From: Bathymodiolus japonicus methanotrophic gill symbiont | GTDB lineage: Bacteria; Pseudomonadota; Gammaproteobacteria; Methylococcales; Methylomonadaceae | Direction of reading: 5' to 3' | Assembly: GCF_019721995.1 (NCBI RefSeq) | Contig: NZ_BLYC01000018.1 | Location: 1 to 64,000 of the forward strand | DNA length: 64,000 nt | Part shown: positions 39,455 to 49,948 of the stretch, in pieces | Layout of the letters: each line of letters begins with the position of its first letter | How positions within the stretch are numbered: the first letter of the stretch is position 1 | The notes under the pieces: model-generated | Database searches by the model: none | The model's input: only the letters and a program-made list of their open reading frames with translations | What the model was told of the DNA's origin: nothing | Translations under genes and position numbers: made by a program

Positions 39455-39608
39455 ACTCGATGTTCAAGTTTTCAGCTATAACTGGGCTAAGAAAAGTAAA
39501 TTTTTCCGGCTTTGTTTTATAAGTGATTGATTTACAATGATGTTGATGCTTTCTTTGTCAGTAAAATTACCAATAAAGTCAATCAGTTAAAAAACTTGAA
39601 CATCGAGT
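39455..39608. repeat. MITE family G, copy G2
   Basis: 154 bp, same termini as G1 and G3. Left flank is the SPOR domain; the right flank is a truncated IS4-like element, so its own duplication is lost. Confidence 0.9.
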
Positions 39609-40616
39609 TAACGGTAATCCACCACGTTAAATTTGATGCCCTTGTTTTCGTACACACTGTATGCTTCAACCCCTGTATTGATCTCATGGCGGGAGTCAAA
39701 AGGGATAGACTCAACCAGAGTCGCAATTGAATTTTCTTTTAGCATTGAAATCATGTAATTAGCATGTCGTTTCTGCCGATCCCACCAGACAAAGTCGGTG
39801 ACGGCTTTATCGTAGACATAGAGATGTTTCTGAGAGCTGTTATTTCCCTTGTTTTGCTTTTCAATATGATCTCGTAACACAGGTATTTCTTGATGCCTCT
39901 GAGTTCCGTTTGTCACCAGACAAAGAAATCTGAGCAACCCACTTCTGAGATTCAACGCGTAAATCCCCCCGGCCGCATAAACTTTCCCCTTGCTGTTTTT
40001 TTCAGTATGGCAGGCATGATCAATAAAATGTCCATCCGCTGCTTCTATGGTGTATTCGTCAAGTTCTGGGAATGCTTTAAGATAATCAATGCCTTGCGAT
40101 AGCAGTGTTTCAGAGTGAAGATGGTAGCTCTGCTGTTCAAATGCCTCAAGCATACTTGTTCGTCTATGCGACTTCAGTGATTTAAAATACGTTGAGTGGG
40201 GAAGCAGCTGGCCATAAATCTGTTCATTGGTTTGGAGGAAATGGCGACCACTATCGACTACACTGATACAGCGTAATAACCCAAGGCGAATAAAGTCGAT
40301 ATCCTTCAACTCTGGGCATGAACGAGCCCACAAAGGATGACGCTCTGCTAACAGGGCACGTTCCATACTTTCATTGCAGTGTTGGTGAATATGTTCAGAG
40401 AGTGGTAGGTCTTTAAGCATGGGTGATATCCGTTTATGAGGTGATTAAAACGGAAATTTTTAGAAAAATTTTTTCGGCAATTGCAAGCTTTATTTGAAAT
40501 TATTTGTTGTTTTTTTACGGTGCCTACAGAGTGTCTATTTGCTGTTATAAGTGATTAAAATCAAAAAGATGGAAATATTCGAGTGGTGCTACCTTCAGGT
40601 AGGTTATAGGCTGCTT
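39609..40616 (-). mobile_element. IS4-like element ISb, truncated copy (N-terminal 268 codons of transposase)
   Basis: Minus-strand frame from 40420 matches the intact transposase at 45882 up to NVVDYR, then meets G2. The outer terminal repeat at the other end is also missing (it stops in GGCTGCTT). TTAT occurs at both host edges (39451-39454 and 40620-40623), as if one composite insertion had occurred in the SPOR gene. Confidence 0.85.
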
Positions 40617-40749
40617 GAGTTATACAGTTATTTATGGCTATTACTCTACGCGACAAAGAGCAGAAAACGGCAGTAGGCAATTCAAAGCACTTGAAGCCTG
40701 GATTCGCCCATTTAACGATATTCAGGCATTAGTAAATTAATCAGCATAG

Positions 40750-41715
40750 ATGGAAAATATCTTAAATATTACAAATGGAGACTGTGCTGTCAAAGTCATG
40801 CAGCAAGCAGGTATCGCTGGTGTGTTTCTTCCCTGGCAGGATGTATTACATAATGGCCCAGTACCAGCCAAACTCATATTAACGGAGCTTTCCAGAATTC
40901 GCGCCCAGTTTCTTGCTGATTGTGGCTGGGGTAAATTTACAGAAATACATCAGGATTTTATCGACCGAGATAGCCAGCTAAAAGCATTCAATCGCTATGA
41001 TAAAGTCATATTATGGTTTGAGCATGACCTCTATGATCAGCTACAAATATTGCAGATATTAGACTGGCTAAACGAAAATCCTGCTACCAATACAGAACTA
41101 TCCATTATTTGTACTGATCAATATTTAGGCATGCAAACGCCAGATGAACTGCTCGCATTACAGCAGTTTGAACAAGCGATTACTAAAGCACAGCTACAAC
41201 TCGCAAGTCGGGCATGGGCGGCCTTTCGTGCAAACACGCCTGAGAAATGGGCTGCACTATTAAAGAGCGATACTTCCACACTGCCTTTTTTACAAGGTGC
41301 TATCACTCGATTATTAGAAGAATTTCCCGACACTTTTAGTGGTTTATCCCGCACCGCACAAAAAGCGCTAGAAATAATATCCCTGGCAGATAAACGACCT
41401 GAAGAGGTATTCCAGCTTTACCAGGAAACTGAACAGCGCAAATTTTTGGGTGATGCGAGTTTCTGGCTAATTCTAAATGAATTTTTACAATTGAGCCCTC
41501 CCTTAATCACACAGTCAGGCGGCAGTACCCTTAGCATCCCCTCTGCAGCAGCGCAAAGCCTGAGTATTACTGCTACTGGTAAAGACGTATTGGCAGGCAA
41601 GAAAAACTGGTTAGAAATCTCCGCGCCAGATCATTGGCTTGGCGGCGTACACTTAACTGCAGATAATCTATGGCTGTGGAATTCTGCTACTTCTAAACTT
41701 ATAAAATCCAGTTAA
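40750..41715 (+). CDS. DUF1835-domain protein
   Basis: A 321-residue protein beginning MENILNITNGDCAVKVMQQAGI and continuing FLPWQDVLHNGPVPAKL, the pattern of the DUF1835 domain. A later VILWFEHDLYDQLQILQIL segment belongs to the same domain. The C-terminal half resembles the DUF3658-like winged-helix region of such proteins. Function unknown. Its stop codon overlaps, tail to tail, the restored stop of the DUF924 gene on the other strand. Confidence 0.82.
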   Translation: MENILNITNGDCAVKVMQQAGIAGVFLPWQDVLHNGPVPAKLILTELSRIRAQFLADCGWGKFTEIHQDFIDRDSQLKAFNRYDKVILWFEHDLYDQLQILQILDWLNENPATNTELSIICTDQYLGMQTPDELLALQQFEQAITKAQLQLASRAWAAFRANTPEKWAALLKSDTSTLPFLQGAITRLLEEFPDTFSGLSRTAQKALEIISLADKRPEEVFQLYQETEQRKFLGDASFWLILNEFLQLSPPLITQSGGSTLSIPSAAAQSLSITATGKDVLAGKKNWLEISAPDHWLGGVHLTADNLWLWNSATSKLIKSS

Positions 41716-41754
41716 AATATAGACCCAGGCTGTTGTAAGAATTCTACTTCTTCT

Positions 41755-42034
41755 CAGGCGCGCCATGCTACCTCACGAAATTCCGGGACTCCTGTCGCCA
41801 TAATTCGTTCACCTACGCAGCGGATGGGAGATGCCCTGAACGCCCTGCGTCCGCAACGACTACGCACAAAAGCCGCTTCGTCATTACTACCTCACTGGCT
41901 GGACGGCTATTCGGAATGCAATTCTTGCTCCTCTCGCGTGCTGCTAGCACACGTCGAATCAGCGAATTGCCCTGTCGCCTATCCGGGACTAAAAATAACC
42001 ACTTCGCTAAGCTCCGGTTCCATGATTTTCAGCG
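41755..42034 (+). repeat. Type B element, copy B4
   Basis: 280 bp. The empty site (TTCT|GTAG, plus strand) restores the DUF924 C-terminus exactly, with no duplication. Fits the +4 G rule. Confidence 0.95.
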
Positions 42035-42242
42035 GTAGTTGACTGCCTGCCAAGAATCTTATTTCGATGTGGGTATCGACCGAATTTCTCGATAATTTGT
42101 TGATGCTTTACCTCAAAATCAAGATTAGATTGAATACCATTTTTTTGATATAGCTGCATAGCAACCTCATGTATTACTAAAGATTCGCTATGCATAAACG
42201 GCAAATAAAGCACGCTACGCTGAAGTGGCGTTAACTCTTTAT

Positions 42243-42446
42243 CTGAAGTTTCCCAATTATTGAGTAGCTGAAATACACAATGCTGGTGTATCGAGGTTTA
42301 TTTTAGGTGGTTTTGCCATGTTTATAGCAAACCCCTACTTAATTCCCCTTAGGCAATAGCATTTGAAACGAATGAAAAGACTATTTTTTTCATATAGTTG
42401 TAGCATAGTTTCAATTTTACCATAAATAATTATTGGGAAACTTCAG
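42243..42446 (+). repeat. MITE family E, copy E5
   Basis: 204 bp, 8-bp direct repeat CTCTTTAT (42235-42242, 42447-42454), inside the DUF924 gene. Confidence 0.95.
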
Positions 42447-42748
42447 CTCTTTATCTGCCCCCATTAAAACCACCTCTCGAGCTAGCACCAAAGCCAATGC
42501 ATCATTGGTGAAACATAGCGCGGAACCTCAATACATATTTCTTGAGAACTGATCCAGAATAATAATTTCAGCCAGTCTACCCGGCGCTGTTGACCGCCAC
42601 TCAAATAACTCACAACGACCTGCTTGCTGGTGAATCTCTGAAAACCTTGTCTTGATCAGATGATCTAACTGATCATCTTTTCTCCACCACTGCGAGGGTT
42701 CCAGCTCCTCGAACCAGAATTTTAAAATTGTTTGATACATTTGTATAA

Positions 42749-42952
42749 CTGAAGTTTCCCAATAATTATTTATGGTAAAATTGAAACTATGCTACAACTA
42801 TATGAAAAAAATAGTCTTTTCATTCGTTTCAAATGCTATTGCCTAAGGGGAATTAAGTAGGGGTTTGCTATAAACATGGCAAAACCACCTAAAATAAACC
42901 TCGATACACCAGCATTGTGTATTTCAGCTACTCAATAATTGGGAAACTTCAG
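42749..42952 (-). repeat. MITE family E, copy E6
   Basis: 204 bp, reverse orientation, 9-bp direct repeat TTTGTATAA (42740-42748, 42953-42961), directly upstream of the DUF924 start. Confidence 0.95.
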
Positions 42953-43005
42953 TTTGTATAACTCTTAAAGATTGATAATTCCCTGCATAGGGGCAAATTA
43001 TTAAT

Positions 43006-44305
43006 ACTCGATGTTCAAGTTTTTGATATTGAGAAGGTAAAATCAGGTATTCTGAGGTTGTTGTAATTTTATCGGTGTAAGCCCATGTTAATGAATGCCC
43101 CAGCCACCTTTATCCAAAGCTATATTGACGATTTAAATGATGCGCTCAATCAGCTAAAACCCGGAGCCGCTTTGACACGGATTCAAGCCGCTTGGTTGGG
43201 CACTTGTTTAACGTGCATACTGCTAATGAACTCTGTTTGCTGGGCTAAGTTTGAGCGAGCAAGCCTTGGAGATTGCAAAGTAGCCGCATTATCCTGGGTG
43301 TTTCGTAAAGCAAGTATACCCTGGGACTGTTTGCTACGGGTGAGTGTGGTCTTAATTTTAAAACGTTATGGCATTACTGAAGGTGTGTTGGCCTTTGATG
43401 AATCAGACCGAGCACGATCTAAGTCTACAAAACGTATTTATAAGGTTTACAAGCAGAAACACAAAGGCTCCGGCGGGTATGTTAATGGACAAACGATAGT
43501 ATTATTGCTGCTAGTTACCTCATCCATTACAGTGCCTGTCGGTTTTTTCTTTTATATGCCGGATCCAGCCTTAAAGCAGTGGGATAAAGAAGATAAACGG
43601 TTGAAAAAGAGCGGTATAGCAAAAAAAGATCGGCCTATTAAGCCTGAACGTGACAGTGCCTACCCGACCAAAACAGAGATTGCATTAGGCTTATTAAAAG
43701 AGTTTAAAGTTGCGCATAGCCTGATTAAAATTAAAGGCGTACTGGCTGATGCGCTGTATGGTGAAAAAGCCTTTATGGACGAAGCCGCTAAAGAATCTGG
43801 AGGCTCGCAGGTGATTAGCCAATTACGTAAAAACCAAAATATTGAATATAGAGGTAGAATAAGGTCAGTCGAGAGCTACTTTAATTCGATTAACAAAGGC
43901 ATTGATCAGATAATACGTGTACGTGGCGGAAAAGAGATTAAAGTGACTGTCAGCAGTGCACGATTAAAGGTGAGTTCTCACAGTAAAAAGCGCTTTGTCA
44001 TTGCCTTAAAATATGACGGTGAAAACGACTATCGCTATTTAGTGGCGACAGACCTGACTTGGCGCACACAAGATATTATTCAAGCCTATACGTTGAGATG
44101 GCTGATTGAGGTTTTCTTTGAGGACTGGAAGCTTTATGAAGGATGGGGGCGTGAGGCCAAACAATTAGATGAAGAGGGATCAAGCCGTGGCCTGATTCTG
44201 AGTCTTTTGTTTGACCATTGCCTTCTCCTTCACCCAGAGCAAATAGCCCGCATTGAAAGCAAACTACCTGCGTATACCCTAGGAAGCTTACAGCGCAAGT
44301 CTCAA
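43006..44305 (+). mobile_element. IS4-like element ISa, copy 2, 3'-truncated by B5
   Basis: Starts with the terminal repeat ACTCGATGTTCAAGTTTTT and matches copy 1 (1-566) over its shared part. At 44306 element B5 replaces the rest. The missing 3' end does not reappear after B5, so the copy is truncated. Confidence 0.9.
43085..44305 (+). pseudogene. IS4-like DDE transposase, lacking the C-terminal end
   Basis: About 407 native residues remain. Probable catalytic acids are Asp in VLAFDESDRA and Asp in GVLADALYGEKA; the third is the Glu of YTLRWLIEVFFEDWK (Y-x2-R-x3-E-x6-K motif). The missing end is the 61-residue stretch MDVLLEFITSLLEF... seen in copy 1. Translation runs into B5 and adds about 99 element-encoded residues. 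Since all three acidic residues are present, residual activity is conceivable but unlikely with a foreign tail. Confidence 0.85.
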
Positions 44306-44581
44306 CAGGCGCGCCATGCTACCTCACGAAATTCCGGGACTCCTGTCGCCATAATTCGTTCACCTACGCAGCGGATGGGAGATGCCCTGAACGCCCTGCG
44401 TCCGCAACGACTACGCACAAAAGCCGCTTCGTCATTACTACCTCACTGGCTGGACGGCTATTCGGAATGCAATTCTTGCTCCTCTCGCGTGCTGCTAGCA
44501 CACGTCGAATCAGTGAATTGCCCTGTCGCCTTTCAGGGACTAAAAATCACCACTTCGCTAAGCTCCGTTTCCATGATTTTC

Positions 44582-46115
44582 CATCAGTGTTCCCCTATCA
44601 ATTGAGGCCGTGAAACTAACCTCGCCACAAGAGAGCTCATAAAGCACTGTAAAGACATTCCTGTTATTATTGCGTTTTGAACTGCCCGAATGGTATACGA
44701 GCTGATACGAGATATTCTTGCCTGGAAAAATAATGGATTCACAAAACGATCTCGTTTTTGAGCCTGTTGCTGCCTTATCTCCAGAGCCTCGCTATATTTT
44801 TTATCCGATGGATGAATCAATTCTGGCTGTTGTGTTTTTGAAATCTCTTCAAATACGCGCATTAAATTATAGCTCATTGCAGTCAGGCGCATTTGATTTT
44901 CAAGTGAGCGGGTATTGGAAGACCAAGCTTTAGTTTCCTTGAAATTACTTTTAGTGTTATTGAATGTCTTTTCAATCGTCCATCGCTTGAAATACAGCAT
45001 GGCAATGGTTCCAGGGTTAATAGTCATTGGCAAGGTTGTCACAAACCGGTGAAGTTTTCCGGTTTCTGGATCACGGTAATCCACCACGTTAAATTTGATG
45101 CCCTTGTTTTCGTACACACTGTATGCTTCAACCCCTGTATTGATCTCATGGCGGGAGTCAAAAGGGATAGACTCAACCAGAGTCGCAATTGAATTTTCTT
45201 TTAGCATTGAAATCATGTAATTAGCATGTCGTTTCTGCCGATCCCACCAGACAAAGTCGGTGACGGCTTTATCGTAGACATAGAGATGTTTCTGAGAGCT
45301 GTTATTTCCCTTGTTTTGCTTTTCAATATGATCTCGTAACACAGGTATTTCTTGATGCCTCTGAGTTCCGTTTGTCACCAGACAAAGAAATCTGAGCAAC
45401 CCACTTCTGAGATTCAACGCGTAAATCCCCCCGGCCGCATAAACTTTCCCCTTGCTGTTTTTTTCAGTATGGCAGGCATGATCAATAAAATGTCCATCCG
45501 CTGCTTCTATGGTGTATTCGTCAAGTTCTGGGAATGCTTTAAGATAATCAATGCCTTGCGATAGCAGTGTTTCAGAGTGAAGATGGTAGCTCTGCTGTTC
45601 AAATGCCTCAAGCATACTTGTTCGTCTATGCGACTTCAGTGATTTAAAATACGTTGAGTGGGGAAGCAGCTGGCCATAAATCTGTTCATTGGTTTGGAGG
45701 AAATGGCGACCACTATCGACTACACTGATACAGCGTAATAACCCAAGGCGAATAAAGTCGATATCCTTCAACTCTGGGCATGAACGAGCCCACAAAGGAT
45801 GACGCTCTGCTAACAGGGCACGTTCCATACTTTCATTGCAGTGTTGGTGAATATGTTCAGAGAGTGGTAGGTCTTTAAGCATGGGTGATATCCGTTTATG
45901 AGGTGATTAAAACGGAAATTTTTAGAAAAATTTTTTCGGCAATTGCAAGCTTTATTTGAAATTATTTGTTGTTTTTTTACGGTGCCTACAGAGTGTCTAT
46001 TTGCTGTTATAAGTGATTAAAATCAAAAATATGGAAATATTCGAGTGGTGCTACCTTCAGGTAGGTTATAGGCTGCTTTGTTTAGGTACTTCTTCTTTCA
46101 ATGGGAACACTGATG
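44582..46115 (-). mobile_element. Complete IS4-like element ISb
   Basis: 1534 bp with perfect 13-bp terminal repeats CATCAGTGTTCCC / GGGAACACTGATG and an 8-bp target duplication TGATTTTC (44574-44581 and 46116-46123) made inside element B5. The intact ends, duplication and reading frame suggest a recent, possibly active, insertion. Confidence 0.95.
44584..45882 (-). CDS. IS4-like transposase, intact
   Basis: The 432-residue DDE transposase begins MLKDLPLSEHIHQHCNES. It has candidate catalytic Asp residues in TIEAADGHFIDHAC and VYDKAVTDFVWWDRQ. The IS4 signature is in YFKRWTIEKTFNNTK (Y-x2-R-x3-E-x6-K). This is the only undamaged copy in the window; the copies at 31935 and 51302 share a frameshift and a TGA, and that at 39609 is truncated. 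The stop overlaps the terminal repeat. Confidence 0.93.
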   Translation of the reverse strand: MLKDLPLSEHIHQHCNESMERALLAERHPLWARSCPELKDIDFIRLGLLRCISVVDSGRHFLQTNEQIYGQLLPHSTYFKSLKSHRRTSMLEAFEQQSYHLHSETLLSQGIDYLKAFPELDEYTIEAADGHFIDHACHTEKNSKGKVYAAGGIYALNLRSGLLRFLCLVTNGTQRHQEIPVLRDHIEKQNKGNNSSQKHLYVYDKAVTDFVWWDRQKRHANYMISMLKENSIATLVESIPFDSRHEINTGVEAYSVYENKGIKFNVVDYRDPETGKLHRFVTTLPMTINPGTIAMLYFKRWTIEKTFNNTKSNFKETKAWSSNTRSLENQMRLTAMSYNLMRVFEEISKTQQPELIHPSDKKYSEALEIRQQQAQKRDRFVNPLFFQARISRISSYTIRAVQNAIITGMSLQCFMSSLVARLVSRPQLIGEH

Positions 46116-46209
46116 TGATTTTCAGCGAATGAGCGTGCACGCAATAACGTAAACAACTAGCTTGTCTTGTTATTTTTCTTCTGCTTAGCCACTTCGACTA
46201 ACGCCCCCG

Positions 46210-48447
46210 CTACTTCCAGATCCCCATGATATTTGTAAAGTCATCTGTCCAGGGCTTAATATCAAAATATAAACCGGGCTTGTGCCATCGGCCTAATCCA
46301 TTTTGATATAGCGGCGCCAGAACCTGCTCATTTTTCGCAAACACAAACCAGTCTGTTGCTACCACTAACGGGATTTCCTGTTGCGGCTTAAACTCCTGTA
46401 TTAAGGCTGCATAATGTAATTGCTTTGCATGATCAGCTAGCACTTTTTTTAATTCCAGATGCCGGTTGGTAATATGGAATGATAGTATGCCGTTGTCTGA
46501 TAATTTATTGAAATATAATTGCAAGGCTTCCTGTGTTAATAAATGGGTTGGCACCGAATCAGAACTAAATGCATCGATAACTAATAAATCAAATTTTTCA
46601 GCAGGCTCTGCTATTAATGATAATCTTGCATCGCCTATGACCATTGCTGCTTTAGGCGTACAGCGTTGCAGATAACTAAAGTATTTAGGATTTTTAGCAA
46701 TATCCACAACCACCGGATCAATCTCGTAAAACGTCCAGCTTTGCTGAGGCTTGGCATAACAGGCTAAAGCCCCTGCCCCTAGGCCAACTACGCCTATTTG
46801 CCATTGCTGATCGACCTTATCATAGGCTTTAAACAACCGCCCCATTGGGCCAGGGCGGCTGTAATAAGTCAAAGGTTCTTGTACATGGCTGGCTAGACGT
46901 TGTGCACCATGTTTAGTCGTACCATGAAACAGCTCTTTGTACTTTTCTGGTTTGCCCTGCTCGTTTATTAATACACTGTCGCGCACGGATAAGACACCAA
47001 AAAAAGTACGTTCTTTATAGATAGTATTCGACATGGTGATACGTAAGCCTACGATAAAGAAAATAATCACCCCGGTTAATAAAGCCAGACTTACTGCCTG
47101 CTTACGAAAGGCGTAGCTTAGGCCGGCAAATAATATCAATGCAGTGCCGATATTATCCATGTACGCACCTAAATCAGAGACGCCAAAATAAACGAGCAAG
47201 CCAAAGATAAATATTACTATCGGGAATATGGCCTGTATGTCCATAATTTTCCATTGTTCGCTATCTCTTATTTGCACGGCTGGGCGTAATAATAATGCGG
47301 CAACGATCATCAATGGATATTCATAAATACCATTAAAGATAAATGGCGCCACAAAAGTGTTAAACATACCGCCCAGCATACCTGCAAATGACATAATCAA
47401 ATAAAACAGGGTCAGATAAGCCGTATGCGGACGACTTTTAGCTAACTCACCATGACACACCATTACCGCAAGAAAGAAGGCAGTTAAATGCAGGGTTAAA
47501 TCTAGCCAGTAGGGTAATATCGCGGGATTAATAAATGAATAGGCGATAAAAGGTAGCAACACAATAGGCTGTAAAAACACCGAAACTCGTTGAATTGGCT
47601 CAGACCAACGCGAAAAAACCAGTACAAAGGAAAGTAAATAGAGAGTTAGTGGAATAATCCATAATAACGGTACAGCAGCAATATCAGTACTAACAAAATT
47701 AGTCAGCCCTAGTAATAAGCTAGACGGTACAAAGGCTAGCACTAACCAGTGTAATTTAGTTAATGCCGAAGGAGCTTCCACTTCTGCATCTTGCTGCTCA
47801 GCAATTTCTTCATGCTGATAATTGCGTAGAAAGTACCAGGCACAGGCTGCTATAAATAGTATCAGAACAAGATAACCGCCACTCCAGATTAATTTCTGCG
47901 CGCTTAAGCCAATATTCGGCTCGATAATAAAGGGGTAACTTAATAAAGCTAACAAGCTACCGATATTACTTGCGACATACAGATAATAAGGATCATGGCT
48001 AGTATGGTGCCCCACATGCGAGAACCATTTCTGAATTAAAGGGGAGGTTGTGGACAGCACAAAAAAGGGTAAGCCTATCGCAATAAATAACGTCCAGACC
48101 AGCCATAAAGTAGGATTGCTATCGGTAGGCGGTGACATGATCTCGGGCAAGGCCACAGGCAGTGCTATTAAGCTGATTAATACAATGGCAGCATGCACCT
48201 GAATCTGGCGTGCATGTGTAAAACGAGTGGATAAAAGATGTGCATATAAATAGCCAAAAAACAGCAGCATCTGATAAAACACCATACAGGTATTCCAGAC
48301 CGCTGGCGATCCGCCGAGCAATGGCAACATTAACTTGCCAAATAAAGGCTGCAAGATAAACATCAGCGTTGCACTGAGAAACAGCGTACCGGCAAATAAT
48401 AGTATCAAAGAAAGGCTACGATCGGAGCTTGGAGGTGTTTTGGACAT
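46210..48447 (-). CDS. Multi-helix membrane protein fused to a spermidine-synthase-like domain
   Basis: A protein of about 745 residues. The N-terminal two-thirds contain a dozen or more membrane segments, starting LSLILLFAGTLFLSATLMFILQPLFGKLMLPLLGGSPAVWN. The C-terminal part is a soluble Rossmann-type methyltransferase fold like spermidine synthase: IGVVGLGAGALACYAKPQQSWTFYEIDPVVVDIA, then DARLSLIAEPAEKFDLLVIDAFSSDSVPTHLLT. Such fusions are widespread in proteobacteria; true spermidine synthase activity is unproven. Starts at 48468 or 48561 are also possible; 48447 gives MSKTPPSSDRSL. Confidence 0.85.
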   Translation of the reverse strand: MSKTPPSSDRSLSLILLFAGTLFLSATLMFILQPLFGKLMLPLLGGSPAVWNTCMVFYQMLLFFGYLYAHLLSTRFTHARQIQVHAAIVLISLIALPVALPEIMSPPTDSNPTLWLVWTLFIAIGLPFFVLSTTSPLIQKWFSHVGHHTSHDPYYLYVASNIGSLLALLSYPFIIEPNIGLSAQKLIWSGGYLVLILFIAACAWYFLRNYQHEEIAEQQDAEVEAPSALTKLHWLVLAFVPSSLLLGLTNFVSTDIAAVPLLWIIPLTLYLLSFVLVFSRWSEPIQRVSVFLQPIVLLPFIAYSFINPAILPYWLDLTLHLTAFFLAVMVCHGELAKSRPHTAYLTLFYLIMSFAGMLGGMFNTFVAPFIFNGIYEYPLMIVAALLLRPAVQIRDSEQWKIMDIQAIFPIVIFIFGLLVYFGVSDLGAYMDNIGTALILFAGLSYAFRKQAVSLALLTGVIIFFIVGLRITMSNTIYKERTFFGVLSVRDSVLINEQGKPEKYKELFHGTTKHGAQRLASHVQEPLTYYSRPGPMGRLFKAYDKVDQQWQIGVVGLGAGALACYAKPQQSWTFYEIDPVVVDIAKNPKYFSYLQRCTPKAAMVIGDARLSLIAEPAEKFDLLVIDAFSSDSVPTHLLTQEALQLYFNKLSDNGILSFHITNRHLELKKVLADHAKQLHYAALIQEFKPQQEIPLVVATDWFVFAKNEQVLAPLYQNGLGRWHKPGLYFDIKPWTDDFTNIMGIWK

Positions 48448-48517
48448 AATAGTTATTGACGTTGACATACATGTGTCAGTGGGTGATGGCAGGCTAAAGT
48501 CGTGCCCTACAATTATC

Positions 48518-48584
48518 GTTCCCATGCTCCGCGTGGGAATGCAGTGGTTGATGCTCTGCACCTCAGAACGCAGAGCATGGGAAC
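48518..48584. repeat. Palindromic intergenic repeat (GTTCCCATGCTC type)
   Basis: GTTCCCATGCTC at the left and GAGCATGGGAAC at the right enclose further partial repeats (GTGGGAATGC, GATGCTCTGC). It lies between two minus-strand genes. Confidence 0.75.
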
Positions 48585-49948
48585 TAGAATTAAGTTATTT
48601 TAAGCTACCCATATATTCAGTTACCGCCTTTATATCTTCTTCTGATAACATTTTAGCAATACCACTCATCGGGCCATTTTTACGCGAACCATCTTTAAAT
48701 GCATGCAACTGGCGTTGTAAATAGGCGGGCTGCTGTCCTGCCAATCTTGGCGTAACACCCATTCCTATTGCCTTATTACCGTGACAGCCAAAACACATGG
48801 GTGCTTTGGACTCACCTTTTGTCGCAAGTTCTTTATCACCTCCGGCACTGATATTTGTTACCGAAGAAAAATAAGCTGCCAGATTATTAATCTCTATATC
48901 CGTCAAGTTTTTCGCCATATTTTGCATCATGCCATTTTTGCGCACCCCTTTACGAAACGCACGTAATTGATTGACAATATAGGCTAATGATATGGACTCC
49001 TCTCCCACCAACAGTGTCATAATGCACCTAAGAGTAATAACGGAGCAAAGAGGAGCCCGACATGAATAATAGCGTAATTGGATTGGATATAGCAAAAAAT
49101 ATTTTTCACATGTATACATTTGGTGAAAAAAAATCAAAACCTGTTAAGAAAAAGCTAAAACGAGCTGAGCTTTTAATATTTTTTGCAAATTATCCAGTGA
49201 GCTTAATTGGAATAGAAGCCTGTGGCGGAGCTCATCACTGGGCAAGAGAGTTAACTAAACAAGGGCATGAAGTCATTTTGCTTAATGCCCGTTATGTAAA
49301 GGGTTTTGTGGTGGGGAACAAAAATGACTTTAATGATGCCGCTGCTATATTTGATGCGGTTACCCTTCCAAATAAGCGCACAGTGTCGATAAAAACGATT
49401 GAACAGCAAGACATTCAACTTGTTCATAGAATACGTGAAGGCCTTGTTGGCAAACGTACTGCGCTGGTTAATCAAGTGCGAGGGCTACTCAGTGAAAGAG
49501 GCATTGTTATTCCTAAAGGTATAAAGAAAGTAAGAGTAGAATTACCGTTGATTTTAGAAGATAGCGACAATGATTTGACTGATTTAAGTCGAGAAATGTT
49601 TGCTGAGCAATATGAAAAACTAGTTGCACTAGATGAAGAGATTAAACAACAGGACAGACGTATTAGCCGGCTATGTAATAGCAATCAGTTAAGCCAGCGT
49701 TTTCTTGATGTGCCAGGTATTGGGGCAATAACAGCCACCATCATTGCCTCAGACATAGGGGCAGGTAAAAGCTATCAGAGTAGCCGAGATTATGCAGCCA
49801 GCTTAGGGATTGTTCCGAGACAACATAGCAGTGGTGATAATCAGGTTTATTTAGGAATTAGTAGCGAGGTAACCGCTATATTCGTACGATGTTAATTCAT
49901 GGAGCACGATCGGTGTTAAAGCACTGTAGTGGTAAAAAAGATAAATTA

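Larger units (their letters stand above)
37121..40740 (+). pseudogene. SLT-domain lytic transglycosylase with C-terminal SPOR domain, broken in several places
   Basis: From ATG 37121 a signal peptide (LIFLLSTQFTLAE) runs into TAA at 37235, probably CAA before. The frame continues from 37238 through a long helical domain of unknown type to ACQESCWRQYV (catalytic Glu). A one-base loss in an A-run near 38560 shifts the frame to GIMQINENIWRGF and AYSMYNGGP, both SLT motifs. A5 interrupts the linker. The SPOR domain (HHLTLQLAVFSSQQAAKDF...RKQNKRLY) is split by G2 plus a truncated IS4-like copy. It ends as VIYGYYSTRQRAENGSRQF to TAA 40740. SPOR binds denuded septal glycan, SLT cleaves it. At least four lesions; two are homopolymer indels. 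Confidence 0.85.
41712..42740 (-). pseudogene. DUF924 family protein, broken by elements B4 and E5 and a stop
   Basis: Reading down from ATG 42740: ILKFWFEELEPSQWWRKDD...LAEIIILDQFSRNMY, then TGA near 42526 (probably CGA before), then GSALCFTNDALALVLAREVV. MITE E5 follows, then TPLQRSVLYLPFMHSESLVIHE...KFGRYPHRNKILGRQST. Element B4 interrupts, and the tail EEVEFLQQPGSIF ends at 41712. Excising both elements exactly restores the frame, leaving only the TGA. DUF924 proteins are helical, TPR-like, of unknown function. MITE E6 lies eight bases upstream of the start. Confidence 0.88.
44306..46127 (+). repeat. Type B element, copy B5, split by the complete IS4-like element ISb
   Basis: 276 bp before and 4 bp after the IS, giving the standard 280 bp without the 8-bp duplication. 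Left flank TCTCAA belongs to ISa, right flank AATG is other sequence. Fits the +4 G rule. Confidence 0.93.

Noticed and set aside
48595-49023. Independent single-haem cytochrome gene
   Set aside because: It is the second half of the dihaem cytochrome whose first half is at 51238; the two join exactly after removal of the IS1111-type element.
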